The notes: generated by a model not told the origin, from the sequence alone. 9,309 bases of DNA from Planctomycetaceae bacterium (GCA_031278315.1 JAITKS010000308.1:1-9309); one strand, 5' to 3'. Counted from the first letter of the stretch, positions 1 to 6,708 are shown. Numbers and translations are program-made.

Positions 1-1578
1 CTCTTTCAAATGAAAAATTGTTTCTGAGTAGGCGGTTTTATCTTTTTCGCTACGATTTAATACTGGTCTGTGAAATTGGTCAACGATTTTCATATTTGAT
101 TTTTCGGCGATTGTTGGATACATGTTGTATTTATCATTGGCAACAAGGAAAACATTGTAATCGTCTGAAAAATATTTTTTACAATTATTTAGAACGTCTG
201 CAATTCCTTGAATATAATTCTGTTTTGCGTCGCGTCCTTGACCTTTGAACATTGGACCGATTTCGAATTTGTCATTGCGTTCAAAGCCGAATAAATCATA
301 AGCGTAGGCGTGTTGTTCGTGATAATCAATCAATCCAACATAAGGCGGCGACGAAAAAATTCCTTGTATTTTTTGTTTCTTTATAAAATCACTAAAATGC
401 GGATGCACAATTTTTAATTGTTCAAAAATATCAATATTCCGGCTGTCGCCCGTCAAACAAATATGAAAAGTATTTTTCCGTAACAGATCAAATTGACAAA
501 GCCGATCAACTGTATCTTTGGCGTATGTTTTCCACCATTTCAAAATTGAAAACAACGGTTTACACATTTTACCATGTTTGCTGCAATAATAAGTTTCCGT
601 TATTGGTTCTAACAAAGTTGCTAAATCGGCGTGAGTTGTTGCCCGACAACTTCGGATAGTTCGGCTTAAAATGATACTGATAATTTTTTTGGTATTGACC
701 TCTTTGATTTTTTTCACTTCAGCAAACACACAATCAATTTCGCTGCGAATATGTTGCAGAAACCACTTATCAAGAAACGTTTCGTTTTTGTCTTGAATCA
801 ATTTAATATCATATTTTTTTACCAATTGTTTATAGATTGCAGCAAAGAGTTTTTCTTTTTCGTTGCCGTATTGTTCCTCGTTGATTTGTTTATTTCGCAA
901 CTGATATTTGTAATCAGGAACAGGAAAATAACGGTTGTTAAATTCGTACAATTCTTGTGTCAGTTCGGTTTCAAATTGAGCAATATTTGTGTTATTAATA
1001 AAAGCCGTCAGTATGTTGGTGATACGATAAATTTCACCTTGTAAATTAGCAATATCGTATCGCATCACTTTACAATTACCAATCAAACAATTAAATGCCG
1101 AAACATCAATTCCCAACGCATGTATTCCTAGTTCGCATGCTTGAACCATTGTTGTCCCGCTTCCTGAAAACGGATCAAGAACAATATCTCCTGTATTAAA
1201 ATATGTTTTTTTCTTGAAATGATCGGTGTGAGCATCGAGAAAATATTCAACAAGTTGCGGAATAAATTTTCCTTTGTACGGGTGAAGACGATGGACGTGT
1301 TTTGTTGTTTCGGCTTCTTTGTATTGTTCAAACGATAACGCCCAATTTAAGTCATTTCCGATTTGTTCTTTGTAATTAATTTCTCTTGAACCGTTATAGG
1401 ATTTGTAGTATTGTAACAAGTCATTTTGTGAAACCTTTGTTGAGCCGTTCTCATCGATTTTTTTAATTCGTCCGTATTGAATGAGATAGGAGATATTGGA
1501 ACTTGTTACATTTTTTCCAATATGCCGAGTTGCCCATTCGCCGGCTTCTTTAATTGTAAATAATTTATCTGATGACAT
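1..1578 (-). CDS. DNA amino-methyltransferase (probable N4-cytosine type), 3' end cut by window edge
   Basis: The frame is open for 526 codons from the ATG at 1578 to base 1 without a stop. It ends in a segment (SETIFHLKE) that looks close to a natural C-terminus, so few residues are probably missing. Visible blocks are an N-terminal segment of about 60 residues resembling a small winged-helix or excisionase-like DNA-binding fold, HRLHPYKGKFIP at 96-107, the AdoMet-binding motif I DPFSGSGTT at 135-143, TGDSR at 376-380, and the catalytic motif IV SSPPYV at 409-414. An SPPY rather than DPPY motif favours N4-cytosine over N6-adenine methylation, but this is not certain. Motif I precedes motif IV, with about 265 residues between them that probably hold the target-recognition region; classical beta-class enzymes have the reverse order. 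No restriction gene lies upstream, and a partner could only be downstream, beyond the left edge. There is no clear Shine-Dalgarno sequence. Confidence 0.88.
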   Translation of the reverse strand, partial: MSSDKLFTIKEAGEWATRHIGKNVTSSNISYLIQYGRIKKIDENGSTKVSQNDLLQYYKSYNGSREINYKEQIGNDLNWALSFEQYKEAETTKHVHRLHPYKGKFIPQLVEYFLDAHTDHFKKKTYFNTGDIVLDPFSGSGTTMVQACELGIHALGIDVSAFNCLIGNCKVMRYDIANLQGEIYRITNILTAFINNTNIAQFETELTQELYEFNNRYFPVPDYKYQLRNKQINEEQYGNEKEKLFAAIYKQLVKKYDIKLIQDKNETFLDKWFLQHIRSEIDCVFAEVKKIKEVNTKKIISIILSRTIRSCRATTHADLATLLEPITETYYCSKHGKMCKPLFSILKWWKTYAKDTVDRLCQFDLLRKNTFHICLTGDSRNIDIFEQLKIVHPHFSDFIKKQKIQGIFSSPPYVGLIDYHEQHAYAYDLFGFERNDKFEIGPMFKGQGRDAKQNYIQGIADVLNNCKKYFSDDYNVFLVANDKYNMYPTIAEKSNMKIVDQFHRPVLNRSEKDKTAYSETIFHLKE

Positions 1579-2054
1579 GATTTCAATTTCAGTTTTAATT
1601 TTAATTTTTTGTAACTTTCACGTTTCATTACTCAAAGCAATACATTTTATTTGCTGCGGGTGATTTCCAATTGTAATATATCAGAGGGACATCGCAAAGA
1701 CTTCAATTTCTTTTTTCACCAATCTCTTTTTCAAATTTATAATCCAAAAAAGTTGAAAAACAGATATTCAACTTAAATATTACTATTTCGACATTATTTT
1801 TTGTTTTGAACCAGACCCGATAAAGACTCTAATAGAGATGTTACAGATTTTTTTACTCGAATATGTTTATCTCTAGCCGGAAATAATTAGAAATAAAGGC
1901 GGTAATATATCAATGGAATTTTTTTGTTTCTTACATTAGTCCTGAAACAATAACAGGGAAGGGCGATAATTAAATTACGGATAATATATCAGTGGACTAA
2001 TTTATTTTTTTGCGGGACTGGTTATCTTTTTCGTTACAAAAAAAGAGATTGCTA

Positions 2055-2090
2055 TGTAAAGACATAATGCCTTGTGTCTCTACGTTACGG
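2055..2090. repeat. Dispersed palindromic repeat, copy 1 (decayed left arm)
   Basis: This 36-base stretch matches the reverse complement of 6055-6090 at 33 of 36 positions. Its right arm, TTGTGTCTCTAC, is intact. The left arm reads GTAAAGACATAA and carries two changes from a perfect complement, so the hairpin is weaker than in the other copy. The layout resembles REP or MITE-derived palindromes scattered between bacterial genes. No transposase lies next to it. Confidence 0.75.
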
Positions 2091-2102
2091 CATAAGCTAA
2101 CT

Positions 2103-2196
2103 ATCAAGAAGTCCCGCAAGGACGACACTTAATTAGCTCCTTCCGTATGCTGGAGCATACAATTAATAAAATGTCGTCCCTGCGGGACTTCTTGAT
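2103..2196. repeat. Composite long palindrome, REP/BIME-like
   Basis: Two 25-base arms (2103-2127 and 2172-2196) are inverted copies with a single mismatch. Each arm contains its own small hairpin: GTCCTGCGGGAC-type sequence is seen as GTCCCTGCGGGAC at 2177-2189 and a weaker form at 2111-2123. The centre holds a third hairpin, GTATGCT-GG-AGCATAC, at 2145-2160. The whole can fold into one long cruciform or a chain of hairpins, as bacterial interspersed mosaic elements do. It may also act as a bidirectional terminator. Confidence 0.8.
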
Positions 2197-2340
2197 ATTT
2201 AACTCTTTTTCGTGTATTTCGTGTTTAAAAATTACAAAAAATTGAAAAACAATTATTCCACTGATATATTACAAAATTACCAAAAATTTACTACAAAAAT
2301 ATTCCATTGAATATTTACCAAATTCATTTAACCGTATGAA

Positions 2341-2361
2341 ATAATCGTATGAAACGATTAT
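2341..2361 (-). terminator. Stem-loop just downstream of rpmA
   Basis: ATAATCGT and ACGATTAT form a perfect 8-base-pair stem with a 5-base loop, beginning nine bases after the rpmA stop codon. There is no clean U-run after it on the rpmA strand. It may be a weak terminator or a 3'-end stabilising hairpin rather than a canonical intrinsic terminator. Confidence 0.45.
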
Positions 2362-2370
2362 AGAAATCCT

Positions 2371-2619
2371 TTACGCTTTCGGGATTACGTTTACTCTGCG
2401 TCCTCCGCGATCAAATTGCACTGTTCCATCTACAATTGCAAAAAGCGTAAAATCATTGCCCGTGCCAACCCCCTTGCCGGCATAAAATTTTGAACCAACT
2501 TGACGAACTATTATGTTGCCCGCACGCACTACCTCGCCTGCATACTTTTTAACTCCTCGCCTTTGTCCATTTGAATCCCGCCCATTACGGCTTGAACCTT
2601 GACCCTTTTTATGTGCCAT
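2371..2619 (-). CDS. rpmA: 50S ribosomal protein bL27
   Basis: The 82-residue product has the bL27 signature from its first residue: MAHKKGQGSSRNGRDSNGQR, then the central VRAGNIIVRQVGSKFYAGKG block and a TLFAIVDGTVQF segment. Length is typical of the family. bL27 sits at the peptidyl-transferase region of the large subunit, where its flexible N-terminus approaches the tRNA acceptor ends. The start is supported by GAGGAGA at 2627-2633, about eight bases upstream. There is no N-terminal extension that would need cleavage, as occurs in Firmicutes. In most bacteria rpmA follows rplU (bL21), but here the 500 bases upstream contain no bL21 gene, so rpmA appears to be transcribed alone. The rest of the window contains no ribosomal neighbour. 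Confidence 0.98.
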   Translation of the reverse strand: MAHKKGQGSSRNGRDSNGQRRGVKKYAGEVVRAGNIIVRQVGSKFYAGKGVGTGNDFTLFAIVDGTVQFDRGGRRVNVIPKA

Positions 2620-2626
2620 TATAATT

Positions 2627-2633
2627 TCTCCTC
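2627..2633 (-). promoter_or_regulatory. Ribosome binding site of rpmA
   Basis: GAGGAGA on the minus strand lies about eight bases before the rpmA ATG and fixes that start. It is one of the few strong Shine-Dalgarno sequences in the window. Confidence 0.8.
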
Positions 2634-2689
2634 AATTTTTTTTATTTATAGTTTTAAATTACTAAATTACACCCACTCGAATTTTCAGG

Positions 2690-2718
2690 CCGAACCGCCT
2701 GTCTGTCAGAAAACAGAC
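2690..2718 (-). promoter_or_regulatory. Tandem hairpins in the rpmA upstream region
   Basis: Reading on the rpmA strand, GTCTGT-TTTCTG-ACAGAC (2701-2718) is followed directly by CAGGC-GGTTCG-GCCTG. Both form short GC-containing stems in an otherwise AT-rich region, roughly 70-100 bases before the start codon. They could be a ribosomal-protein leader, an attenuator, or the terminator of the upstream transcript. I do not recognise a known leader family. Confidence 0.35.
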
Positions 2719-2822
2719 TCTTCAATAAATAGCCCTACGCCAAAATTCATAGTACAATACATATACTTTATCCAGATTTTTTGTAACAAAAATCAACTCT
2801 CGCCGCTCTACAATAATCTACA

Positions 2823-2861
2823 CTAATTGCTTGCTTATTGCTTACTAATTGCTTACTTAAC
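2823..2861. repeat. Short imperfect tandem repeat (TTGCTTAC/TAA units)
   Basis: The sequence alternates ACTAATTGCTTGC, TTATTGCTTACTAA and TTGCTTACTTAACT, giving three to four imperfect units of 8-12 bases. On the opposite strand the units read (A)GTAAGCAATTA. The repeat lies in non-coding DNA upstream of rpmA. Confidence 0.55.
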
Positions 2862-3126
2862 TCTCGCAATGTCCAGTCAACTTGTATATTTCAGTCAATT
2901 TGTATTATTCGTTACAAAATTTCTACTCGAACTCTTCAAACGTTATTCGCGTCTATTTTCAAAAGTTCACACTCACAAATTCATTAAGATTTCTTATCAA
3001 GATTTTTTTGTCCTTATCATCTCTTTAGTTGCTACAATTACCGCTACAGACTTAATGAAGAAACAAATTATATCCAAACTCGACCTAATAAATTCTTTAA
3101 CCTCCCGAAACGAAAGGCGGAATATC

Positions 3127-4464
3127 CTATAGGAAAATCCACTCGTAGTCAACCCCCCCCGTTTGCCCCTTTTGGAATTGCTCGTTATCAATAGAATATC
3201 TGTCTCCCTTTCGCCACCAATTTGTCTTTAGAACTTTCCGCTCCATTTTTCGCCCCTTGCCGGGAGTAGAATTTTTTGGATCAATATCTTCCCATCTGTA
3301 CGCATTAGTTAAACCACTTACATAAATCGAAAATTTATTTATTCGCGGATCAATGTCAACCCATAAAGCAACGCCCCAATAATCATCACCCGATTTTAAT
3401 TGCTTGCTGCTAATACTTACCGTAGTCTCTGGAGTTGCTTTCATGCCTTCACGCTGCATAATTGCCGGAACCGCTAACGGAATAAATCTGTCAACATAAA
3501 CTTGCTGCTCTGTATCAGTCTTGAAAATAGCTTTCCCCGTTGATTGGTCTATGTTAGAAATCGTATTCAACACCACACGATCAGACGCCAATATAAATTG
3601 CGGAATAAAACGAATTGCTTTATCTTGTCCTTTACGCGGTACATACGTTCCTTTTAAATTCTGTAATGCCATGTATGTGTCGCCTGTAATTTCGATGTTA
3701 AATTCAGAATTAGGAACACTGTCAATTTTCTTACGATCCTTGATATCTTCGACAAACGGTCTTTCTGCGTTATTATCAACATCTGTTCCAATCGTACCAT
3801 ACTTATTAATTGTATATTCTGTCGATTTAAGAGTATTACTCTGACCGCCCGCACTAACAATATTCCGCTCCTTGACTACAGACGAAAAATCTACAGGTCC
3901 AACGTTTTTGACATTGTACACAAGATACCAAACCGTTTTTTTGTCTAATGTTCCGTCTTTGTTGGGAATGTCAACAGTAATTACGCGTATCGGTTTAAAA
4001 CTAAATTGAAGACACCACACGTCACGAGTAAAACGAATGTTTCTTGCCCAATAATCGCGGTGTAAAACCGGATCGCTTTTTACTATCTCTAGTAAATTAG
4101 CATCGCTTGTTACCGGCGGCAGATTTTCAAGAACGTTTATTACCTCTGTCAAATCGGCACGGCTAAATGTTGGGGCATAAGTCAAAGTATCTGTTGTCAA
4201 TATATCTTTCGGATCGATTATCGTACTCGCATCTGGAATACCGCGCGGATAAAGCGACTTCAACGGATCTATCGCCGGATCAAACGTAAGATCAAGCAAC
4301 GGCGCAACAACCGTCCAACTACCTTGTACCAAGTTCGGTTTAGCAGAAACTCTGGAAACAGTAGATTCTTCAATCTCCGAAAATACAAATTGTTGATTGA
4401 AATAAAAAAATAAACAATTTGTCAAAACAAGCAAACAACAAAATTTAAAATTTAAACGATTCAT
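3127..4464 (-). CDS. Secreted protein of unknown function, planctomycete-type conserved hypothetical
   Basis: The 445-residue product starts with a signal-peptide-like segment (MNRLNFKFCCLLVLTNCLFF, then more hydrophobic residues to about 28), so export is expected. I recognise no enzyme or binding fold. The most conserved-looking blocks are VWCLQFSFKPIRVITVDIP at 149-167, KKTVWYLVYNVKNVG at 175-189, VYVDRFIPLAVPAIMQREGM at 322-341, DDYWGVALWVDIDPRINKFS at 360-379, YVSGLTNAYRWEDIDP at 381-396 and a C-terminal VDYEWIFL. From memory these resemble a hypothetical protein widespread in Planctomycetota; that is recollection, not a search. The start at 4464 is chosen because GGAGG lies four bases upstream and a signal peptide follows; an in-frame ATG at 4551 would put 29 unlikely residues before it. 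The codons for T435-G436-G437-V438 contain a run of eight G (3153-3160), where slippage would change the C-terminus. Confidence 0.85.
   Translation of the reverse strand: MNRLNFKFCCLLVLTNCLFFYFNQQFVFSEIEESTVSRVSAKPNLVQGSWTVVAPLLDLTFDPAIDPLKSLYPRGIPDASTIIDPKDILTTDTLTYAPTFSRADLTEVINVLENLPPVTSDANLLEIVKSDPVLHRDYWARNIRFTRDVWCLQFSFKPIRVITVDIPNKDGTLDKKTVWYLVYNVKNVGPVDFSSVVKERNIVSAGGQSNTLKSTEYTINKYGTIGTDVDNNAERPFVEDIKDRKKIDSVPNSEFNIEITGDTYMALQNLKGTYVPRKGQDKAIRFIPQFILASDRVVLNTISNIDQSTGKAIFKTDTEQQVYVDRFIPLAVPAIMQREGMKATPETTVSISSKQLKSGDDYWGVALWVDIDPRINKFSIYVSGLTNAYRWEDIDPKNSTPGKGRKMERKVLKTNWWRKGDRYSIDNEQFQKGQTGGVDYEWIFL
3153..3160 (-). repeat. G8 homopolymer inside the 3' end of the secreted-protein gene
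   Basis: On the coding strand eight G in a row span residues 435-438, just before the final VDYEWIFL. Adding one G gives an immediate stop (GGT TGA). Losing one G reads on for about 51 further residues to a stop at 2997. The current register keeps the conserved-looking C-terminus. Confidence 0.8.
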
Positions 4465-4468
4465 AAAT

Positions 4469-4473
4469 CCTCC
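4469..4473 (-). promoter_or_regulatory. Ribosome binding site deciding the start of the secreted-protein gene
   Basis: GGAGG on the minus strand is followed by ATTT and ATG (4464). It favours that codon over the in-frame ATG at 4551, which has no comparable site. Confidence 0.75.
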
Positions 4474-4608
4474 AAAACTTATAATCCGCAAAAAAAATAC
4501 ATCCGGCAAACTCCGCAAAAAATAAATACACTTATCATAATTATCGTACAAATTAAAACTTTAACTTGACCATTATTGTAATATCACATTTTAATTTTCA
4601 AAAAAAAT

Positions 4609-4626
4609 ATTCCGCTGATATATTAC
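4609..4626 (-). repeat. Dispersed AT-rich intergenic repeat (one of about ten copies)
   Basis: ATTCCGCTGATATATTAC matches ATTCCACTGATATATTAC at 2255-2272 and 4959-4976 with one change. Inverted relatives are at 1673, 1902 and 1981. More diverged copies are at 2301-2318, 4651-4668, 4732-4749 and 6100-6115. Apart from the right end of the window, most large intergenic gaps hold at least one copy, and none lies inside a gene. Confidence 0.7.
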
Positions 4627-4695
4627 AAAAAATCATTTTATGACAGAATACGGTATATTCAATTGAATTTTAAAATTAGTACTATATACTTCTCG

Positions 4696-4720
4696 CACTT
4701 TAAATTTCGATTTTCGTTTT
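4696..4720 (+). repeat. 25-base dispersed repeat, paired with 9063-9087
   Basis: The 25 bases starting CACTTTAAATTTCG match the reverse complement of 9063-9087 at 24 positions. Looser relatives with a core like CGAACTGAAATTTAACGTG occur at about 6335 and 8270, upstream of the prepilin and lipoprotein genes. Function unknown. Confidence 0.6.
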
Positions 4721-5040
4721 TTAAATGAGTACGGTATTTCAATGGAATTTTTGTTTTTCAACTTTTTTGAATTAAGAATTTTGAAAATCAACTTTATTTC
4801 AACCTAAAATTTTCTTAACAAAAAAACATCACCAAATACCAAAAAAATTAGCAGTAATGAATCACCCAAAAGCAAAATCTTATTACCTCGTTTGTTGAAA
4901 AAAGATTTGTTAGTGAGTTGATAAAGTTGATGAAAAATAAACATGAAACCTTTGAAAAATTCCACTGATATATTACAAACATATTACAAAAATTCCATAG
5001 CAATAATTATTACTAAATTACTTTAATACATTAATTATTT

Positions 5041-6015
5041 ATGTCTCATATATTTATTAATCAGATTAGCGAAAATGACAAGATAAACGAAGTCTATCGC
5101 ATTTATGAAAAACAGCTGCGTCCGAATAAGAATGGCAAATTGTATCTTCAGTTTAATTTAATGGATCGAACAGGTACATTGAATGCGCGGTATTGGAATA
5201 TTACGGTTGAAGAATCGGAACAGGTTAATAACGGCGATTATGTCCGCGTTGAGGGAATATCTCAAAAGTTTCAGGGTGCGATTCAATTGATAATTCGGCG
5301 GATGGTTAAAGTAAATGAATCGGAGATTAATGTATCTGATTTCGTGCGTAATAGTCATGTTGATATTTCTATACGCCGCACGCGGTTACGAGAGTTGTTA
5401 AAAACTATAACCAATCCGGGCTTGCATAACTTGGCTGATTGCTTTTTGATCGACGATGATTTCATGGACAAATTTTGCAGCGCACCGGCAGGCGTAAAAT
5501 TACATCATGCGTATAAAGGAGGATTGCTCGAACATACGACACAAATGATGGAATTAGCTGTACAAATTGCGTTACTCTATCCGCAGTTAAACAGAGATTT
5601 ACTTCTGATGGGAGCGTTTCTACACGATATAGGTAAAATTACAGAATTAGTCTTTGACCACGATATGAGATACTCAGACACCGGACAAATGCTCGGACAT
5701 CCATTAATTGGTGTAGAAATTTTAAAAGAAAAAATAAGAGAAACAGAAAAATTAAGCGGTGAAATATTTAATCCAAAAATTGAAATGCTATTGAAACATC
5801 TATTGATTTCGCATCACGGTGAGTATGAAAATCAAAGTGCGAAATTACCAATGACTCTAGAAGCACAAACATTACATTTTATAGACTCAATAGATTCAAA
5901 AATCGCTGAATACCAAAAGTACATAACAGAAGACCCAAATCAAGGAAGTACATGGACAAATTATATTCCAGCAATAGAACGAAAATTATACAAAGAATCG
6001 ATTATTAGTGGTTAG
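5041..6015 (+). CDS. yhaM: YhaM-like 3'-5' exoribonuclease (OB fold + HD domain)
   Basis: The 324-residue protein has the two-part layout of the YhaM family and a typical length. An N-terminal OB-type nucleic-acid-binding domain covers about residues 12-95 (LYLQFNLMDRTGTLNARYW, then NGDYVRVEGISQKFQGAIQL). A metal-dependent HD phosphohydrolase domain covers about 155-290. Putative metal ligands are H165 in GGLLEHT, H195-D196 in GAFLHDIGK, H220 in MLGHPLIG, H258-H259 in LLISHHGEYE, and D282 or D285. Family members degrade single-stranded RNA, and some single-stranded DNA, from the 3' end in the cytoplasm. All expected HD residues are present, so the enzyme is probably active. No Shine-Dalgarno sequence precedes the ATG; the upstream bases are almost pure A and T. 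The last four residues (IISG) and the stop codon are encoded by a repeat also found at 8851-8876, so the natural C-terminus may have been replaced. Confidence 0.93.
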   Translation: MSHIFINQISENDKINEVYRIYEKQLRPNKNGKLYLQFNLMDRTGTLNARYWNITVEESEQVNNGDYVRVEGISQKFQGAIQLIIRRMVKVNESEINVSDFVRNSHVDISIRRTRLRELLKTITNPGLHNLADCFLIDDDFMDKFCSAPAGVKLHHAYKGGLLEHTTQMMELAVQIALLYPQLNRDLLLMGAFLHDIGKITELVFDHDMRYSDTGQMLGHPLIGVEILKEKIRETEKLSGEIFNPKIEMLLKHLLISHHGEYENQSAKLPMTLEAQTLHFIDSIDSKIAEYQKYITEDPNQGSTWTNYIPAIERKLYKESIISG

Positions 6016-6023
6016 TGGTTAGT
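5992..6023 (+). repeat. TTAGTGG heptanucleotide repeat overlapping the end of the YhaM-like gene
   Basis: AAAGAATCGATTATTAGTGG begins a 26-base stretch that recurs at 8851-8876 with one difference. Units of TTAGTGG follow at 6005 and 6012, with a partial unit to 6023. The stop codon TAG (6013-6015) is part of the second unit. The repeat is therefore partly coding here, but purely intergenic at the other site. Confidence 0.8.
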
Positions 6024-6053
6024 CGTAATTTTTCACCGAAATATTACGATTAT

Positions 6054-6090
6054 TCCGTAATGTAGAGACACAAGGCATTGTGTCTCTACA
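6054..6090. repeat. Dispersed palindromic repeat, copy 2 (perfect hairpin; possible terminator)
   Basis: TGTAGAGACACAA (6061-6073) and TTGTGTCTCTACA (6078-6090) are perfect 13-base inverted arms around a 4-base loop. With the adjoining TCCGTAA it matches 2055-2090 in inverted orientation. Its place 45 bases after the YhaM-like stop, followed by a short T-run, means it could end that transcript. Confidence 0.8.
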
Positions 6091-6399
6091 AACATTTTTG
6101 AGATATATTACAAAAATCTAAAATTGCAAAATCATCTTTCTCTGTGTTTTCGGCTGCAATAGTTTTTTTAGAAACCCCTATTGTAATTTATGAATTATTG
6201 TCTTATAATCCCGCCCCGCGTTTCTTATAGGTTTACGTATTGGCAATTTTTCGTATTTATTGTAATTTTTCGGTGACATAAAAACTATTCATTAAAAATC
6301 CTGATTTACAATTAGGTAAATAGGCAGATCGAACCGAAAATTAATGTAAGTGCAGTTTAAAATTTTTCAGAATTGACAAACTAAAATAATTGGAATTCT

Positions 6400-6503
6400 T
6401 TTTTCATTATTTTAAGATGAAAGAAAAATACCAGTATAAATAATTTTTGTAACGTTTATTAAATAATTCTTTTAAATCTGTACTTTCCTAAAATAATGAA
6501 AAA
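6400..6503 (+). other. Long-range inverted repeat, possible 5' UTR or upstream RNA stem
   Basis: TTTTTCATTATTTTA (6400-6414) is perfectly complementary to TAAAATAATGAAAAA (6489-6503). A further GAAAG/CTTTC pair on the inside extends the stem across a small internal loop. The 74 bases enclosed carry one copy of the TAATTTTTGTAAC motif. Stems made almost only of A and T can arise by chance in such DNA, so the meaning is uncertain. Confidence 0.4.
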
Positions 6504-6702
6504 TCTTTATTCAGAAGGTTTTTTCATGTAGTCGAATTTGACCGTAACTAATTTAATTTGTATTCTGCAAAAAGCGTTTTTGCGGAAGTTAAATTTTGTT
6601 GCGATTAAATAGTTGTTTATCGAACTGTAGATTTTTTCTTTTTAATTTTTGACTAAATCTACTTTATCGATAATTTTTGTAACTTTTATTCACTTTAACT
6701 TG

Positions 6703-6708
6703 AAAGGA
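6703..6708 (+). promoter_or_regulatory. Ribosome binding site of the leader ORF
   Basis: AAAGGA lies eight bases before the ATG at 6717. The prepilin frame itself has no such site near any possible start, which argues that translation of the locus begins at 6717. Confidence 0.75.

Larger units (their letters stand above)
1981..2272. repeat. Possible MITE-like unit bounded by inverted copies of the AT-rich repeat
   Basis: ATAATATATCAGTGGA at 1981-1996 and TCCACTGATATATTAC ending at 2272 are inverted copies (15 of 16 bases). They enclose the two palindromic elements at 2055-2090 and 2103-2196. This could be a non-autonomous mobile element with terminal inverted repeats of about 16 bases. It could also be a chance pairing of two members of a repeat family that is common across the window. 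No target-site duplication is evident. Confidence 0.35.
1579..2370. other. Repeat-rich intergenic region between methyltransferase and rpmA
   Basis: No credible coding frame is present. The stretch holds three copies of a short AT-rich repeat reading GTAATATATCA(G/A)TGG on the plus strand (1673, 1902, 1981) and two in the opposite sense (2255, 2301). It also contains a palindromic repeat shared with 6054-6090, a 94-base composite palindrome (2103-2196), and the half-palindrome TGCGGGACT at 2011-2019. It contains the promoter of the leftward methyltransferase gene, but I cannot place that promoter with confidence. Confidence 0.7.
2620..3126. other. Intergenic region upstream of rpmA, no convincing gene
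   Basis: Short frames exist on both strands, but none has a family resemblance, a ribosome binding site or plausible composition. The region contains the rpmA ribosome binding site, the tandem hairpins at 2690-2718, and an array of TTGCTTACTAA-like units at about 2823-2860 in which TTGCTTACT(A/T)A recurs. I see nothing else. Confidence 0.6.
4465..5040. other. Divergent intergenic region with dispersed repeats
   Basis: The region separates the leftward secreted-protein gene from the rightward YhaM-like gene, so it must hold both promoters, but AT content is too high to place them. It carries copies of the AT-rich repeat at 4609-4626, 4651-4668, 4732-4749 and 4959-4976, and half of a 25-base repeat shared with 9063-9087 at 4696-4720. 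TGTTTTTCAACTTTTTTG at 4752-4769 is repeated exactly, inverted, at 1745-1762. No gene is seen. Confidence 0.65.

Noticed and set aside
751..1044. Plus-strand frame of 97 residues
   Set aside because: It is antisense to the methyltransferase gene, whose frame is intact here and carries family motifs on either side. The translation is an unstructured phenylalanine-rich product.
2827..3132. Plus-strand frame of 101 residues with hydrophobic segments
   Set aside because: It begins in a tandem repeat, has no ribosome binding site or family resemblance, and runs slightly into the 3' end of the opposite gene. Hydrophobicity follows from T-rich composition.
4465..4551. Longer version of the secreted-protein gene starting at ATG 4551
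   Set aside because: It would place 29 residues before the signal peptide, and no ribosome binding site precedes it. GGAGG sits just before the ATG at 4464.
4571..4626. Short MITE between TTGTAATATCA (4576) and the inverted copy at 4609
   Set aside because: Only about nine bases of the left end match, so the pairing is probably chance within a repeat-rich AT region.
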